From the NCBI GenBank assembly GCA_023630585.1, contig CM042556.1, positions 1,400,501 through 1,464,500 on the forward strand: a DNA stretch of 64,000 nucleotides, in the 5' to 3' direction. The first letter of the stretch is position 1, and every line of letters begins with the position of its first letter. A program made the position numbers and the translations under genes. The stretch comes from Cranoglanis bouderius. Its lineage: Eukaryota; Chordata; Actinopteri; Siluriformes; Cranoglanididae. A model generated the notes under the pieces. It ran no database searches and was not told the origin of the DNA. It saw only the letters and a program-made list of their open reading frames with translations. Shown here piece by piece: positions 1 through 12,504 of this stretch.

Positions 1-1101
1 AAGCATTCATTGTGTTGAACTATTTCAATTGCTTTTGTTTGATTTGTTCATTGCAAACAGCTGAAAGTCTGTAAATTTTGACAATAAACCTGATTTGCAA
101 TGGGGGTTGAATAATTTTGATTGCATCTGTATAATACATCAATATTGCATATCTGCAGGAAACAGAATTGAAATCAATCAGAAAAAGCAACTATAAAATC
201 ATGTTTACAAATGGGCACATCAGTTATAAAATTATTAGAATATAAAGATTTTCAGTGCTCAACATTATATCCAAATCTTTTAAAATTGTTTCATACAGAA
301 ATTACACTGCAACAAATCCCTTTTGCATAACTGCAGTCTATTTGGTAATTCATTTGTAATTATTTTTATCAGGAATTGTGTGTCGGCGCACAGACACTAA
401 GTGATTATTGAATGCTCCCTTAAAGATTAAGGTTGAACAGATGGAGGGTTTCTCCTTTTAGAGGCTTACTAATGAACAAAGTTGATCTTATTCCAGACAG
501 ATTAGTGCAAAATAGAATTGAGTCATGTTTACAATTAGTGAGCTCTGGGTGACAAATTCATCATCTGAAGCTGTTATGGGTGACTGTATCATCTGTTTTT
601 TCCAAATAAAAAAAAGAAAGAAAATCATACTCACCCATGTTCTAATCCCTTTCAGTGTGAGAATTTATTTACACAAGCGTTGTGAGGTATCAAGAAGTGT
701 GCATGGCTCTACATGACACTACAGGATTATGTAAAAATTTTTTTACTAATACTCCTCAATGAAACAGTAGTGTCAAGTTTAGTATTTTCCAGCTCACACC
801 TAATTTAATCATAGTTAACTGACTGTGACTCTTCATAACTGCCAGAGTGTAAGTCATCATCATATCCCATGACACATACCTCACATGCCAGGAGATTACA
901 ATTTGTAAATCCCAGGCATTTAATCTGATATCCTTTGTGCACTAGGAAGGAATTTTAATAATTTTCAGAATGGCGCAGCTCATAGTGTGGCATATAGAAT
1001 TTATTTTACAATATTGCTTCCGACTGCAATAATCTAAAAGGCCTTTTAAAGCTTTTCAAATAAAGCCCCGCAGTTTTTCATGGTGGCCCAATAACTCTTA
1101 C
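1..1101. other. Crumbs intron, no gene seen
   Basis: AT-rich non-coding DNA downstream (in minus-strand terms) of the second crumbs exon. The exon at 1102-1297 ends in a clear splice donor, so this is intron and the next crumbs exon must lie beyond the window edge. I see no exon, RNA gene or recognisable repeat here. Confidence 0.6.
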
Positions 1102-1297
1102 CTGTTCACCAAATCAATACATGAGCCATTGTTGAGGCAGGGCACACTGATACACTCATTGATATCCACCTCACAGCTGATGCCTTCAAACCCAGGCACA
1201 CACTCACATGTGTACAGCCCCACATAGTCATGGCATGTAGCACCATTCTGACATGGAGTCTCCTCACACTCATTGATCTCAACCTCACAGTTCACTC
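1102..1297 (-). CDS. crb2: Crumbs homologue (crb2-like), internal EGF-repeat exon
   Basis: Exon of a Crumbs-family apical polarity protein, a type I membrane protein whose extracellular part is an array of EGF and laminin-G domains. Read on the minus strand, the acceptor AATTACAG lies just above 1297 and the donor GTAAGAG just below 1102, giving a 196-bp exon that starts in phase 1. It encodes the last cysteines of one EGF repeat (VNCEVEINEC), a complete EGF repeat with the calcium-binding EINEC start and the CVPGFEGISC end, and the first half of another (DINECISVPCLNNGSC). It joins in frame to the 2208-2900 exon. From memory, exon 3 of human CRB1 is also 196 bp, which would mean conserved gene structure. 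The choice of crb2 over crb1 rests on GLE1 linkage, not on diagnostic residues. Confidence 0.88.
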
Positions 1298-2207
1298 CTG
1301 TAATTAAAAAAAATAATATCATATATCATATATAGATGTTTATTTTATGACTTCTGCATTACTGAGAAACTGTAATGTGATAGCATACAAAGACATCCTA
1401 TACAATGGCGTGCTTCCAACTTTGTGGCAACAGTTTGGGGAAGGCCCACATATAGGCGTGATGGTCAGGTGTCCACAAATTGGCCAGAGCATTTATTTAA
1501 CAGACCACTTTTTGGGCAAAATACATAATGAAGGCTGTGGGATTTGTATGCAAAAAAAAAGGAGCAAGTGTGGCAGTCAAAGTCTCCAGAAGAACTGTGG
1601 CAGATTCTCCAAGAGCTCAGTCTGAGACTTGGAGAATTTGTCAAAGTATTGTCACACCAAATATTGACTTAGTTTAGTTTATTACTGTTTTTACTCTTTA
1701 CAGTATTTTTATATTTATATTTACGTATATTTTCATATTCTCTCTGTCATTTTCAGATCACTACTTCAAATTGTATAAATAAATAAATGTATCTTATCTT
1801 CATCTTTATAATTAGCAATATAAATAATATCCATGGAGAGAAAAATAAAAAAGCCTCTTCACAAGCTTAAGGATTCTTCATGATAGTGTGTGCATGTCTG
1901 TAAATTAGAGATGGAGGCAGTGTGACAGAGATTAAAATCATCTTTCACTTTGTTTTTAAAGAGTAGTACATTTATCTTGTTATCCTCAGGTCAAAGGTTG
2001 CCTAAACCTAAATTGTGTAATGTAATTGGGTGTGTACAAATACAGTATATTCATGAGCCAGCCACATAATGTTGAAAAATATTTTTAGTTTGAAAATGAC
2101 ATGAAATAACACTTAATACCAAACATTTTTACCATAATACAGATATTTAAGTGGTGTATTTGAAAAACTGATTACTTGTTAAACTACAAATCAAGCAGCA
2201 TCCTTAC
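1298..2207 (-). other. Crumbs intron with an old repeat remnant
   Basis: Intron between the two crumbs exons, bounded by the donor GTAAGG at 2202-2207 and the acceptor at 1298. Around 1395-1490 there is a stretch (GGGGAAGGCCCACATATAGG, then GGTCAGGTGTCCACA) that resembles a dispersed fish DNA-repeat end. Nothing else is recognisable. Confidence 0.55.
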
Positions 2208-2900
2208 CTGTGAACCCTATAAGACACTCACAGATGTAACGGTCCTTCCCATTAGTACACTTTCCATTGTTCTCACAGGGCTGGGATGCACACTCATTAA
2301 TGTCTATCTCACAGTTGTAACCTTGAAATCCAGGCACACAGAAGCAGTGGTACACATCTATACCATCGAGGCAGATGGCACCATTCTGACAAGGCTGGGA
2401 CAGGCATTCGTCAATGTCATGTTCGCAGTAGTTCCCCTGGAAACCACGACCACACTTGCACTCATAGCCGTGTAATGTCTGTATGCAGGTTGCATTGTTA
2501 AAGCAGGGATTATCCAAGCAGTCCATCACATGAGTCTGGCAGTCCTCGCCACTGTAGCCACTAGGGCAGTGACAGGAATATCCATTAACTGCATCTACAC
2601 AGCGGTTCTTTATTCCAGTGCATGGGTTGCTCTTACACTTGTCCAAGTTATGAGTACAATCAGGGCCTCCAAAGCCCTCTGGACATGGACAGAAATAGTT
2701 ATCTATTCCTAGGGTGCTGATGCAGTTATGACAGTTGACATGTGCACAAGCATCATACAGTAGCTCACAGTCTTTACCTACATAGATGAGTGGTTCTTTT
2801 GGGCATAAACATGTATAGTCAGCCACCGATTCTATGCATGTGCCTCCATTCTTACATGGGGAAGACAAACATATGTCTGCCTTCACTGTGCAGAATAGTC
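2208..2900 (-). CDS. crb2: Crumbs homologue (crb2-like), N-terminal EGF-array exon
   Basis: Large 693-bp exon read on the minus strand. The acceptor TTTTTCCATAG precedes base 2900 and the donor GTAAGG follows base 2208; both ends are phase 1. It begins LFCTVKADICLSSPC, which looks like the end of a signal peptide running into the first EGF repeat, as in exon 2 of human CRB1. Five full EGF repeats and most of a sixth follow, each with six-cysteine spacing; repeats 5 and 6 start DIDEC and DINEC, the calcium-binding type. The second repeat is irregular (CAHVNCHNCIS), as in other Crumbs N-termini. Crumbs organises apical membrane and photoreceptor or epithelial polarity; the cytoplasmic FERM/PDZ-binding tail is outside the window. 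Notch-type EGF proteins are an alternative, but the short N-terminus, repeat order and exon phases fit Crumbs better. Confidence 0.88.
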
Positions 2901-3831
2901 CTATGGAAAAATGTTGTAGTTGTTATTTACCTTATCATAATGAAAATATATTGACACAGAATCTAGTTTGATAATACTTTAATAATACTTTAATTCACCC
3001 TTAACCCCTTAAACTCTCAGACACTCAGACATTCCACATTCATAATGACATACCTTTTCCTATTTATTTAGCTTAATTGCAGTTGCTGAAAAATACATAG
3101 TACTTACTGATGAACATACACTAAGATATAACTGAATAATAAACCGGGCATTTAAGGGGCTAATGTAGAGCAATGTGAAAAAGCTATAGGCACACTAGGG
3201 ATTTTCCATTTGTTTTTTTGTTTTGTTGTTTTGTTTTGTTTTGTTTTAGATTTTTATGCATAATGTTGGTTTATTTGTATGCTTTATTGTAAAGGAAGTA
3301 ACAAAGAAGTAATAGAGCACTAATAGAGCAAAACATTAGGGATACTGTCTTGGACCTACAAAGGATTAATGGAAACAGTCTACAAGCCCATTTCCTTATA
3401 AAAACTGCAGTGTATGTAGCAGGAAAGCAAAGTATTTTATATAATGCAATGAATTTTTTTTTGTTTGTTTACTGTTCTTTTTAGTACATTTTTAAGAATG
3501 CAGTATTTTTTAATGCATCTTTACTTGTACATTTGCATAGTACTATACTTTCAGAACTGTGAAAGAATTGAAGAATTCTTACACACATATTTCAATGGGT
3601 TAAGGGGCTTTGTCCCACTGTTTTAAACAAGAAGCTGCTGTATGTGTTAACCATATCCTACATAACAACAAAAGATCACCTTAACAGTGTCATACTCAAA
3701 GTCTTAAATTCACTAACATAAAATCATAGCAAACATAACTAGCTACATATTAACTGATGACAAAGCCATTAGATTAAGATTTATCTGCTTTGCTGGTTAT
3801 ATGTGTGTAAGGATGTAGGTGGGTGTATGCA
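2901..3831 (-). other. Crumbs intron, no gene seen
   Basis: Non-coding AT-rich sequence upstream of the large crumbs exon, with a TTTTG-rich stretch near 3208-3248. Because the exon below starts inside the signal-peptide region, one more upstream coding exon is required. I did not find it here. Confidence 0.5.
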
Positions 3832-4966
3832 CTGATCAGCCATTACATTAAAACCACTGACAGGTGACGCGAATAACATTGATTGTATCATTACAATGTC
3901 AAGAGGTGGGATATATTAGGCAGCAAGTGAGTCAGTTCTTAAGTTGATTTGTTTAAAGCTGGGAAAATGGGCAAGAGTAAGGATCTGAGCGACTGACAAG
4001 GGCCAAATTGTGATAGCTAGACAACTGGGTGATAGCATCTCCAAAACGGCAGTTTTTGTTGGGTGTTCCCAGTATGTAGTGGTTAGTACCTACCAAAATA
4101 GTCCAAGAAAGGACAACCAGAGAACCAGCGACAGGGCCATGGGTGTCCAAGGCAAAGTGATGTGTGTGGGGAGCAAAGTCTAGCCTATCTGGTCCAATCC
4201 CACAGAAGAGCTACTGTAGCACAAATTGCTGAAAACGTTAATGCTGGCTATAGAAAGGTGGGCGCTCTGACCGGTCTGTGGCTACGCAGCCCCATACGCA
4301 GCAAGCTGCGATACACTGTGTGTTCTGACACCTTTCTATAGCCAGCATTAACTTTTTCAGCAACTTGTGCTCCACCAACGAAAGCGCCTACAATGGGCAT
4401 GTGAGCATCAGAACTGGACCATGGAGCAATGGAAGAAGGTGGCCTGGTCTGATTAATCATGTTTTATTTTACATCAAGTGGACAGCTGGGTTCGTGTGCG
4501 TCACTTCCTAGGGAAGAAAGCAAGCTGGTGGAGGAAATGTGATGCGCTGGGCAATGTTCTGCTGGGAAACCTTGGGTCCAGGCATTCATGTGGATGTAAC
4601 TTTGACATGTACCACTTACCTAAACATTGTTGCATATTTCAGCAGGATAATGCACCCTGCCACACTGCAAAAACTGTTCAGGAATGGTTTTAGGAACATG
4701 ACAAGGAGTTTAAGGTGTTGACTTGGCCTCTAAATTCCCCAGATCTCGCTCTGATCGAGCATCTGTGGGATGTGCTGGACAAACATGTCCGGTCCATGAA
4801 GGCTCCACCTTGCAACTTACAGAACTGCTGCTAATATCTTTGTGCCAGATACCACAGCACACCTTTAGAGGTCTAATGGAGTCCATGCCTCGATGGGTCA
4901 GAGTTGTTTTGGTGGCACAAGGGGGACCTGCACTAAGCATGTGGTTTTAATGTTATGGCTGATCAG
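3832..4966 (+). mobile_element. Tc1-like transposon, degraded, with an internal inverted duplication
   Basis: The ends are inverted repeats: CTGATCAGCCATTACATTAA at 3832 and TTAATGTTATGGCTGATCAG finishing at 4966. Plus-strand transposase remnants include FQQDNAPCHTAKTVQEWF (4621-4690), the region of the second catalytic aspartate, followed by a degraded SPDLALIEHLWDVL stretch. Stops and frameshifts are scattered throughout, so it is dead. Between 4261 and about 4370 the sequence runs backwards: the minus strand there reads VSEHTVYRSLLRMGLRSHR, the transposase DNA-binding region. The inversion is flanked by arms of about 42 bp. Confidence 0.85.
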
Positions 4967-5616
<650 letters not shown>

Positions 5617-8600
5617 CTTCTTTTCCTTTCGGCTGTTCCCTTCAGGGGTCGCCACAGCGAATCATCTGCCTCCATCTAGCCCTATCCCCTGCATCCTCTT
5701 CTCTCAGACCGACTACCTTCATGTCCTCCTTCACTACATCCATAAACCTCCTCTTTGGTCTTCCTCTTGGCCTCCTGCCTGGCAGCTCTAACCTCAGCAT
5801 CCTTTTACCGATATATTCACTCTCCCTCCTCTGAACATGTCCAAACCATCTCAACCTGGCCTCTCTAACTTTGTCTCCAAAACATCTCACATGTGCTGTC
5901 CCCCTGATGTACTCATTCCTGATCCTATCCATCCTCGTCACTCCCAAAGAGAACCTCAACATCTTTAGCTCTGCTACCTCTAACTCTTCCTCCTGTCTTT
6001 TCCTCAGAGCAACTGTCTCCAAACCATACAACATCGCTGGTCTCACTACTGTCCTGTACACCTTTCCTTTCATTCTTGCTGGTACTCTTTTATCACACAA
6101 CAGACCTGACACTTTTCTCCACCCATTCCAACCTGCCTGCACACGCTTGTTCACCTCTTTTCCACACTCCCCATTGCTCTGGACTGTTGACCCTAACTAC
6201 TTAAAATCCTGCACCTTCTTTATCTCTTCTCCCTGTAACCTCACTGTTCCACTTGGATCCCTCTCATTCACACACATGTATTCTGTCTTGCTGCGACTAA
6301 CCTTCATTCCTCTTCTCTCCAGAGCAAACCTCCACCTCTCTAGAGTTTCCTCCACCTGCTCCCTGCTCTCACTACAGATCACAATGTCATCCACAAACAT
6401 CATAGTCCATGGAGATTCCTGTCTGACCTCATCTGTCAGCCTGTCCATCACCACCGCAAACAAGAAGGGGCTCAGAGCCGATCCTTGATGCAGTCCCACC
6501 TTCACCATGAACTCCTCTGTCACACCTACCGCACACCTTACCATTGTCCTACTGCTCTCATACATATCCTGAACCACTCTAACATACTTCTCTGCCACTC
6601 CAGACCTCCTCATACAATACCACAGCTCCTCTCTTGACACCCTGTCATACGCTTTCTCTAAATCTACAAAGACACAATGCAGCTCTTTCTGACCCTCTCT
6701 GTACTTCTCCATCAACATTCTCAAAGCAAATATTGCATCTGTAGTGCTCCTTCTTGGCATGAAACCATACTGCTGCTCACAAATGCTCACTTCTCCCCTT
6801 AGCCTTGATTCCACTACTCTTTCCCACAGCTTCATTGTATGGCTCATCAGCTTAATACCTCTGTAGTTTCCACAACTCTGCACATCTCCCTTGTTCTTAA
6901 AAATCGGCACCAAAACACTTCTCCTCCATTCCTCAGGCATCCTCTCACTCTCTAAAACCTCGTTGAACAACCTAGTTAAAAACTCTACTGCCATCTCTCC
7001 TAGACACTTCCATACCTCCACTGGTATGTCATCAGGACCAACTGCCTTTCCTCTCTTCATCCTCTTCAAAGCTCTTCTAACTTCACCCTTGCTAATCCTT
7101 TCTACTTCCTGCTCAACAATATTTGCCTCTACTACTCTTCTCTCTCTGTCATTTTCCTCATTCATCAGTTCCTCAGAGTACTCCTTCCATCTTTCCCTCA
7201 CCCTCCTGTCACCTGTCAACACATTTCCATCTCTATCTTTAACCACTCTAACCTGCTGCACATCCTTTCCATCTCTGTCCCTCTGCCTCGCCAACCGATA
7301 CAAATCCCTCTCACCTTCCTTACTATCTAACCTTGCATACATGTCCTCATAAGCTTTCTGTTTGGCCTTTGCCACCTTTATCTTAACCTCACGCTGCATC
7401 TCCCTATATTCCTGTCTACTTTCCTCCATCCTCTCACTGTCCCACTTCTTCCTAGCTAACCTCTTCCTCTGGATACTCTCCTGAACTTCCTCATTCCACC
7501 ACCAAGTCTCCTTGTCTTCTTTCCTCCTTCCAGATGACATACCTAGCACCTTCCTACCTGTCTCCCTGATCACTTTGGCTGAGTACTCCAGTCATCTGGA
7601 AGCACCTCCTGACCACCTAAAGCCTGTCTCAACTCCTCCCTGAAAACCGCACAGCACTCTTCCTTTTCCAACTTCCACCACTTTGTCTTCTGCTCTGCCT
7701 TTGCTCTCTTCATCTTCCTCACCACCAGAGTCATCTTACACACCACCATCCTATGCTGTCTAGCTACACTCTCTCCTACCACTACTTTGCAATCGCTAAT
7801 CTCCATCAGATTACAGTGTCTACATAAGATATAGTCCACCTGTGTGCTCCTGCCACCACTCTTATATGTCACCCTGTGTTCCTGCCTCTTCTGAAAGTAC
7901 GTTTTCACCACAGCCATTTGGTTGGTAGACTTTACTTTTAGCAAAGTCTACCAACCTCTGTCCTTCTGGGTTCCTTACCTGAAGACCAAACCTGCCCATC
8001 ACTTCCTCATCCCCACTATTCCCTTCACCAACATGTCCATTAAAGTCTGCCCCTATCACCACTCTCTCACCTCTGGGAACACTCTGCATCACTTCCTCAA
8101 GCTCACTCCAGAATCTGTCTTTTTCCTCTTGCTCACAGCCTACTTGTGGAGCGTAAGCACTAACAACATTCAACATCACACCTTCAATTTCCAGCTTCAG
8201 ACTCATCAACCTATCTGTCACTCTCTTTACCTCCAGAACATTCTTCACAAACTCCTCCTTCAGGATCACTCCTACTCCATTTCTCTTCCTGTCCACACCA
8301 TGATAAAACAGTTTAAGCCCTGCTCCAATGCTTCTAGCCTTGCTCCTTTTCCACCTGGTCTCCTGGACACACAGAATGTCGACTTTCCTCCTCTGCATCA
8401 TATCTACCAGCTCTCTGCCTTTACCTGTCATCGTACCAACATTCAAAGTCCCTACTTTCAGTCCTAAACTCCTGCCTTTCCCATTCTCTCTCTGCCTACG
8501 GACACGCCTTCCTCCTCTAACACACCTTCCTCCTTTCCTTCTTCGACCAACAGTAGCCCAATTTCCACCAGTGCCCTGTAGGTCAATGGCACCGATGGCA

Positions 8601-8760
8601 GTCATTGTTAACCCGGGCCCCGACCAATCTGGTATGGAAGTCATGTTAGTGATTCGCATATTGAATTTGGCAAAAGTTTTATGTCAGATGCCCTTCCTGA
8701 CACAACCCTCTCTATTTATCCGGACTTGGGACACACTGGCTTGTGATCTCCTGTGGCTAG
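5617..8760 (-). mobile_element. RTE-type non-LTR retrotransposon, nearly full length
   Basis: A single LINE copy on the minus strand, lying between two TA microsatellites. It encodes an apurinic-type endonuclease followed by reverse transcriptase and the C-terminal region typical of fish RTE elements (RLRWFGHVQRRESEYIGKRM near the end). The polarity fits: the 5' end is at about 8760 and the 3' end joins the 5438-5616 tract. Divergence from a working copy is modest (see the ORF2 entry). The clade is assigned from the endonuclease start GTLNVGTMTGKGRELVDMM and the RT style; the exact family name is not determined. Confidence 0.88.
5642..8659 (-). pseudogene. RTE LINE ORF2 (endonuclease plus reverse transcriptase), frameshifted
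   Basis: From 8659 downward the frame encodes the endonuclease: VDILCVQETRWK, then VVIGADFNGHVGEGNSGDEE. The frame is lost near 7944, where an inverted 14-bp duplication lies, and continues to 7570 in another frame (RVTYKSGGRSTQVDYILC). It returns to the original frame at 7573 for the reverse transcriptase: VGPDDIPVEVWKCLGE, NYRGIKLMSHTMKLWERVVE, GLHQGSALSPFLFAVVMDRL and the catalytic MMFVDDIVIC with both aspartates intact. A single in-frame TAG at 6194-6196 follows VQDFK, and the remainder runs to the natural end at 5642. Two frameshifts and one stop make this copy inactive but young. The element supplies its own RT; it has no link to crumbs. Confidence 0.88.

Positions 8761-8763
<3 letters not shown>

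Positions 8764-8852
<89 letters not shown>
8764..8852. repeat. (TA)n microsatellite
   Basis: About 90 bp of TA dinucleotide directly at the 5' boundary of the RTE LINE, followed by degenerate GATATATA repeats to about 8910. Its pairing with the tract at 5438-5616 suggests insertion into a pre-existing TA microsatellite. Confidence 0.95.
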
Positions 8853-8857
<5 letters not shown>

Positions 8858-8910
8858 AGATATATATAGAGATATATAGAGATATATAGTATATATCTAT
8901 AGAGATATAT

Positions 8911-10222
8911 AGTATCTCACAAAAGTGAGTACACCCCTCACATTTTTGTAAATATTTTATTGTATCTTTTCATGGGACAACACTGACGAAATGACACTTT
9001 ACTGCAATGTAAAGTAGTGAGTGCACAGCTTGTATAACAGTGTAAATTTGCTGTCCCCTCAAAATAACTCAACACACAGCCATTAATGTCTAAACCGTTG
9101 GCAACAAAAGTGAGTACACCCCTAATTGAAAATATCCAAATTGGGCCCAAAGTGTCAATATTTTGTGTGGCCACCATTATTTTCCAGCACTGCCTTAACC
9201 CTGTTGGGCATGGAGTTCACCAGAGCTTCACAAGTTGCCACTGGAGTCCTCTTCCACTCCTCCATGACGACATCACAGAGCTGGTGGATGTTAAAGACCT
9301 TGCACTCCTCCACCTTCCATTTGAGGATGCCCCACAGACGCACTTGTCTTTGTACTCCTCACCTGGTTGCCGCCACACATGCTTGACACCATCTGAACCA
9401 AATAAGTTTATCTTGGTCTCATCAGACCATAGGACATGGTTCCAGTAATCCATGTCCTTAGTCTGCTTGTCTTCAGCAAACTGTTTGCGGGCTTTCTTGT
9501 GCATCATCTTTAGAAGAGTCTTCCTTCTGGGACGACAGCCATGCAGACCAATTTGATGTAGTGTGCGGCGTATGGTCTGAGCACTGACAGGCTGACCCCC
9601 TACCCCTTCAACCTCTGCAGCAATGCTAGCAGCACTCATACGTCTATTCTGCAAACCCAACCTCTGGATATGATGCTGAGCATGTGCACTCAACTTCTTT
9701 GGTCGACCATGGCGAGGCCTGTTCTGAGTGGAACCTGTCCTGTTAAACTGCTGTATGGTCTTGGCCACCGTGCTGCAGCTCAGTTTCAGGGTGTTGACAA
9801 TCTTCTTATAGCCTAGGCCATCTTTATGTAGAGCAACAATTCTTTTTTTCAGATCCTCAGAGAGTTCTTTGCCATGAGGTGCCATGTTGAACTTCCAGTG
9901 ACCAGTTTGAGAGAGTATGAGAGTGATAACACCAAACTTAACACACCTGCTCCCCATTCACACCTGAGACCTTGTAACACTAACGAGTCACATGACACCA
10001 GGGAGAGAAAATGGCTAATTGGGCCCAGTTTGGACATTTTCACTTAGGGGTGTACTCACTTTTGTTGCCAGCGGTTTAGACATTAATGGCTGTGTGTTGA
10101 GTTATTTTGAGGGGACAGCAAATTTACACTGTTATACAAGCTGTTCACTCACTACTTTCCATTGTAGCAAAGTGTCATTTCTTCAGTGTTGTCCCATGAA
10201 AAGATATAATAAAATATTGATA

Positions 10223-10227
<5 letters not shown>
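8911..10227 (-). mobile_element. Tc1-like transposon with about 200-bp inverted repeats, internally deleted
   Basis: The left end starts AGTATCTCACAAAAGTGAGT. Long inverted repeats of about 200 bp flank the transposase; both contain the phrase AGACATTAATGGCTGTGTGT or its complement. The right end is short: the last TIR portion before GATACTGTA lacks about 35 bp. A second copy of the same family, on the other strand, is at 17770-18930. Confidence 0.9.
9217..9885 (-). pseudogene. Tc1-like transposase, catalytic core deleted
   Basis: Start chosen at MAPHGKELSEDLKKRIVALH (ATG at 9885-9883). The paired helix-turn-helix DNA-binding domain follows (GYKKIVNTLKLSCSTVAKTI; GRPKKLSAHAQHHIQRL). The first catalytic segment HVLWSDETKINLFGSDG is present, but the sequence jumps from EEYKDKCV directly into the C-terminal KWKVEECKVFNIHQLCDVV segment in another frame. 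This removes the second aspartate and the final acidic residue of the DDE triad, so the copy cannot encode an active transposase. Confidence 0.88.
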
Positions 10228-10230
<3 letters not shown>

Positions 10231-10267
<37 letters not shown>

Positions 10268-10376
10268 CCAGAAGAACATCTGGATTGTCACTTATGGGCC
10301 AAATGGGAATATATGTATATATATATATATATATATATTCCCATTCGGCCCATAAGTGACAATCCAGATGTTCTTC
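10231..10376. repeat. Hairpin-forming inverted repeat around TA microsatellite
   Basis: After a (TA)n tract at 10231-10264, arms of about 43 bp at 10271-10313 and about 10333-10376 are reverse complements with one visible mismatch. The shared core is GAAGAACATCTGGATTGTCA and its complement. About 20 bp of TA repeat forms the loop. It could be a very small foldback element or a palindromic rearrangement at the microsatellite. Confidence 0.85.
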
Positions 10377-10379
10377 TTC

Positions 10380-11539
10380 TTCCCAAGTGCATTCTTCCTT
10401 ATTCCTGCTAAAAAAAAACACCCACTCAGACGTGAAGCGAGCATCTGACAGACAGTAAAATGACCAGTCATCATCTGCTTTTTAACGTGACATTATTTAA
10501 TGTTACACACAACAACACTGGTATGCAACAAAGTCTTATTCAAACAGTACCATGAGATTCAGACTCAGACTCACAGCCCAGGAGCAGTGAACCAGCTCAT
10601 GGTGAGCTCCCGCTGGACACAGGCGTGCAATAAACAAATTCAAACAAAACTGAAAACATTTTACCTCACAAACAAGCACAAATCCTGCTATTGGTTCTTC
10701 CTCAGACATCTGCTTCAACTTTTAAACAAGAAGCTGTTTTCCTGCAGACTCAAAAGCTTGTGTACCCCTGAATGAAAGCTAGGTCAGGTGTGCTGGATGA
10801 GACCAGAACATTGTATGCGACATACTATGAGACGGTATGTTTGAATTCCTAGATTTTAAATCCATGTGGACCATATTTAATTGTCCATGATTATTTTATT
10901 ATCATGTGCAGTGTACCTTTTCATGTGTTCCAGTCTTTTTTGATGCTAGGCTACAAGCTGCTAACTAAGAATGTAATGGTAAAAAATATATGTCTTTTGT
11001 CATGCTGGCCTGTATTTTTTACAATGAGACAGACAAGCAAAACACAACAGAAATAAATCTTATTATTGAATTATTCAAATAATATACTATACTTTGACTT
11101 AAGTTAAGAAAGGAAAACAACCTGTTACTGGCTAAAGTAACTATATGAGTTTTATGAGTAACGTATTGTAGATTAAATACATGGAATTACACATACTATT
11201 TTTGTCTTTAATTAATGACTACTGGTCAGATTTGCTCATTAAATAATTTATAAATGTTATCTATTACCTGCTACTGGATTAAAGAGGCACTAATTATTTA
11301 TGTGACTGGAAAATCAAATTATATATAAGTTTTAGCTAAAATGTATTTTCTTTTTTATTCTGCTAGATGGCTGGCGCAGACAGCAAGACACAAGGAGAAG
11401 CTGCACTAAAATTTATTTATTTTTATTTCTAAAATTTCTTAAGTGAAGTTCTTCAGAGAGTATAAATATTATGCACAATAAATGTTCGTTTAGTTTCACC
11501 AATTTTCTGCATGTCTCATTTACTGTAATTAAATTTGTG
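10380..11539. other. Non-coding, no gene seen
   Basis: AT-rich sequence without a convincing reading frame, splice-bounded exon or recognisable repeat. Some parts may belong to the DNA element whose end lies at 11540-11640. Confidence 0.4.
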
Positions 11540-11640
11540 TTATATCGGCCTCATATCGGCCACATATCGGCCAATCAGCCACACTGCTTTCTAGATATCG
11601 GCATCGACCATTAAAAAACCCATATCGGTCGACCACTAGA
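11540..11640. mobile_element. Terminal fragment of a hAT-like non-autonomous element
   Basis: Contains several repeats of CATATCGGCC and ends CATATCGGTCGACCACTAGA. This resembles a dispersed fish repeat end whose complement begins TAGTGGTCGACCGATATGGG. The opposite end was not located, so extent and class are uncertain. Confidence 0.45.
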
Positions 11641-12504
11641 TCTAATGTGTGAATTCACTCAGCCATATAAGGAAATCAATGAAAACGTAACTTAGGCTAC
11701 CCCAAATCCTGTTTTGATTTAAGTCCAAAGCTGTCCATATTAATCTGAAAGGTATCAGGAATCTTGCTTAAAGGTATTTAATATCCACTACCCATTTTTC
11801 CTAAAACCCTGCAGGACATGTAAAAACACATATTAGGCCACAGTCTAGCCAGTGGTTTTGGGTAACTCTATTCTCATCCTGCCCTTGTATTTAGTGGTTC
11901 AAACCTGGCCGAGGGTAAGGGAGGATCTTCTCTAGCTAGGATGTTAGGTATTGTGCTGCATGGGACTTAACTCAGATGTGGGAAGTCTAAGAATTATGCA
12001 ATTTTCGAGCTTGGCAGGTTCAAGCTACAAAGTGGAAAAAACATGGACATATCCATTAATGCCAGCTAGCATTAGTGATCATGAGTTTATGATGTATTCA
12101 CTTTCTCATAACAGTGAACTGTATGGTAAGCGTTGTAGATTTAACAGACTAATGAGTTGGATGATATAATCTAAATACCATTATAAACTCATTTAACATA
12201 GTGAAGTGATATTTTATTTACTGTTGATGGTGTGAGAGGTCATGCTGATTTGAAGTCATATGTTGAACTTGGGACTGAAGACGCCCTCCTGAGTTTCTTT
12301 GTATTTCCAATTCCCAGCTGAAGAAGCATTTTCTTTAGCTTCTCATAGTTGAAAGTCAAAGATCACAGCATGAATTTTTAACTTTCAGATAACTAAATGT
12401 AATAGTTCAGCCAAAAATTTAATTCACGCTATTTTCTCTTCAACCTAATTATAGCCAAATCATCTAAGACATGCAGTGTCTGAAGTTTGTGGGGTGTCTG
12501 AAGT
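11641..12504. other. Non-coding, no gene seen
   Basis: No supported exon. Short open frames here lack splice context and resemble no protein I know. Confidence 0.4.
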
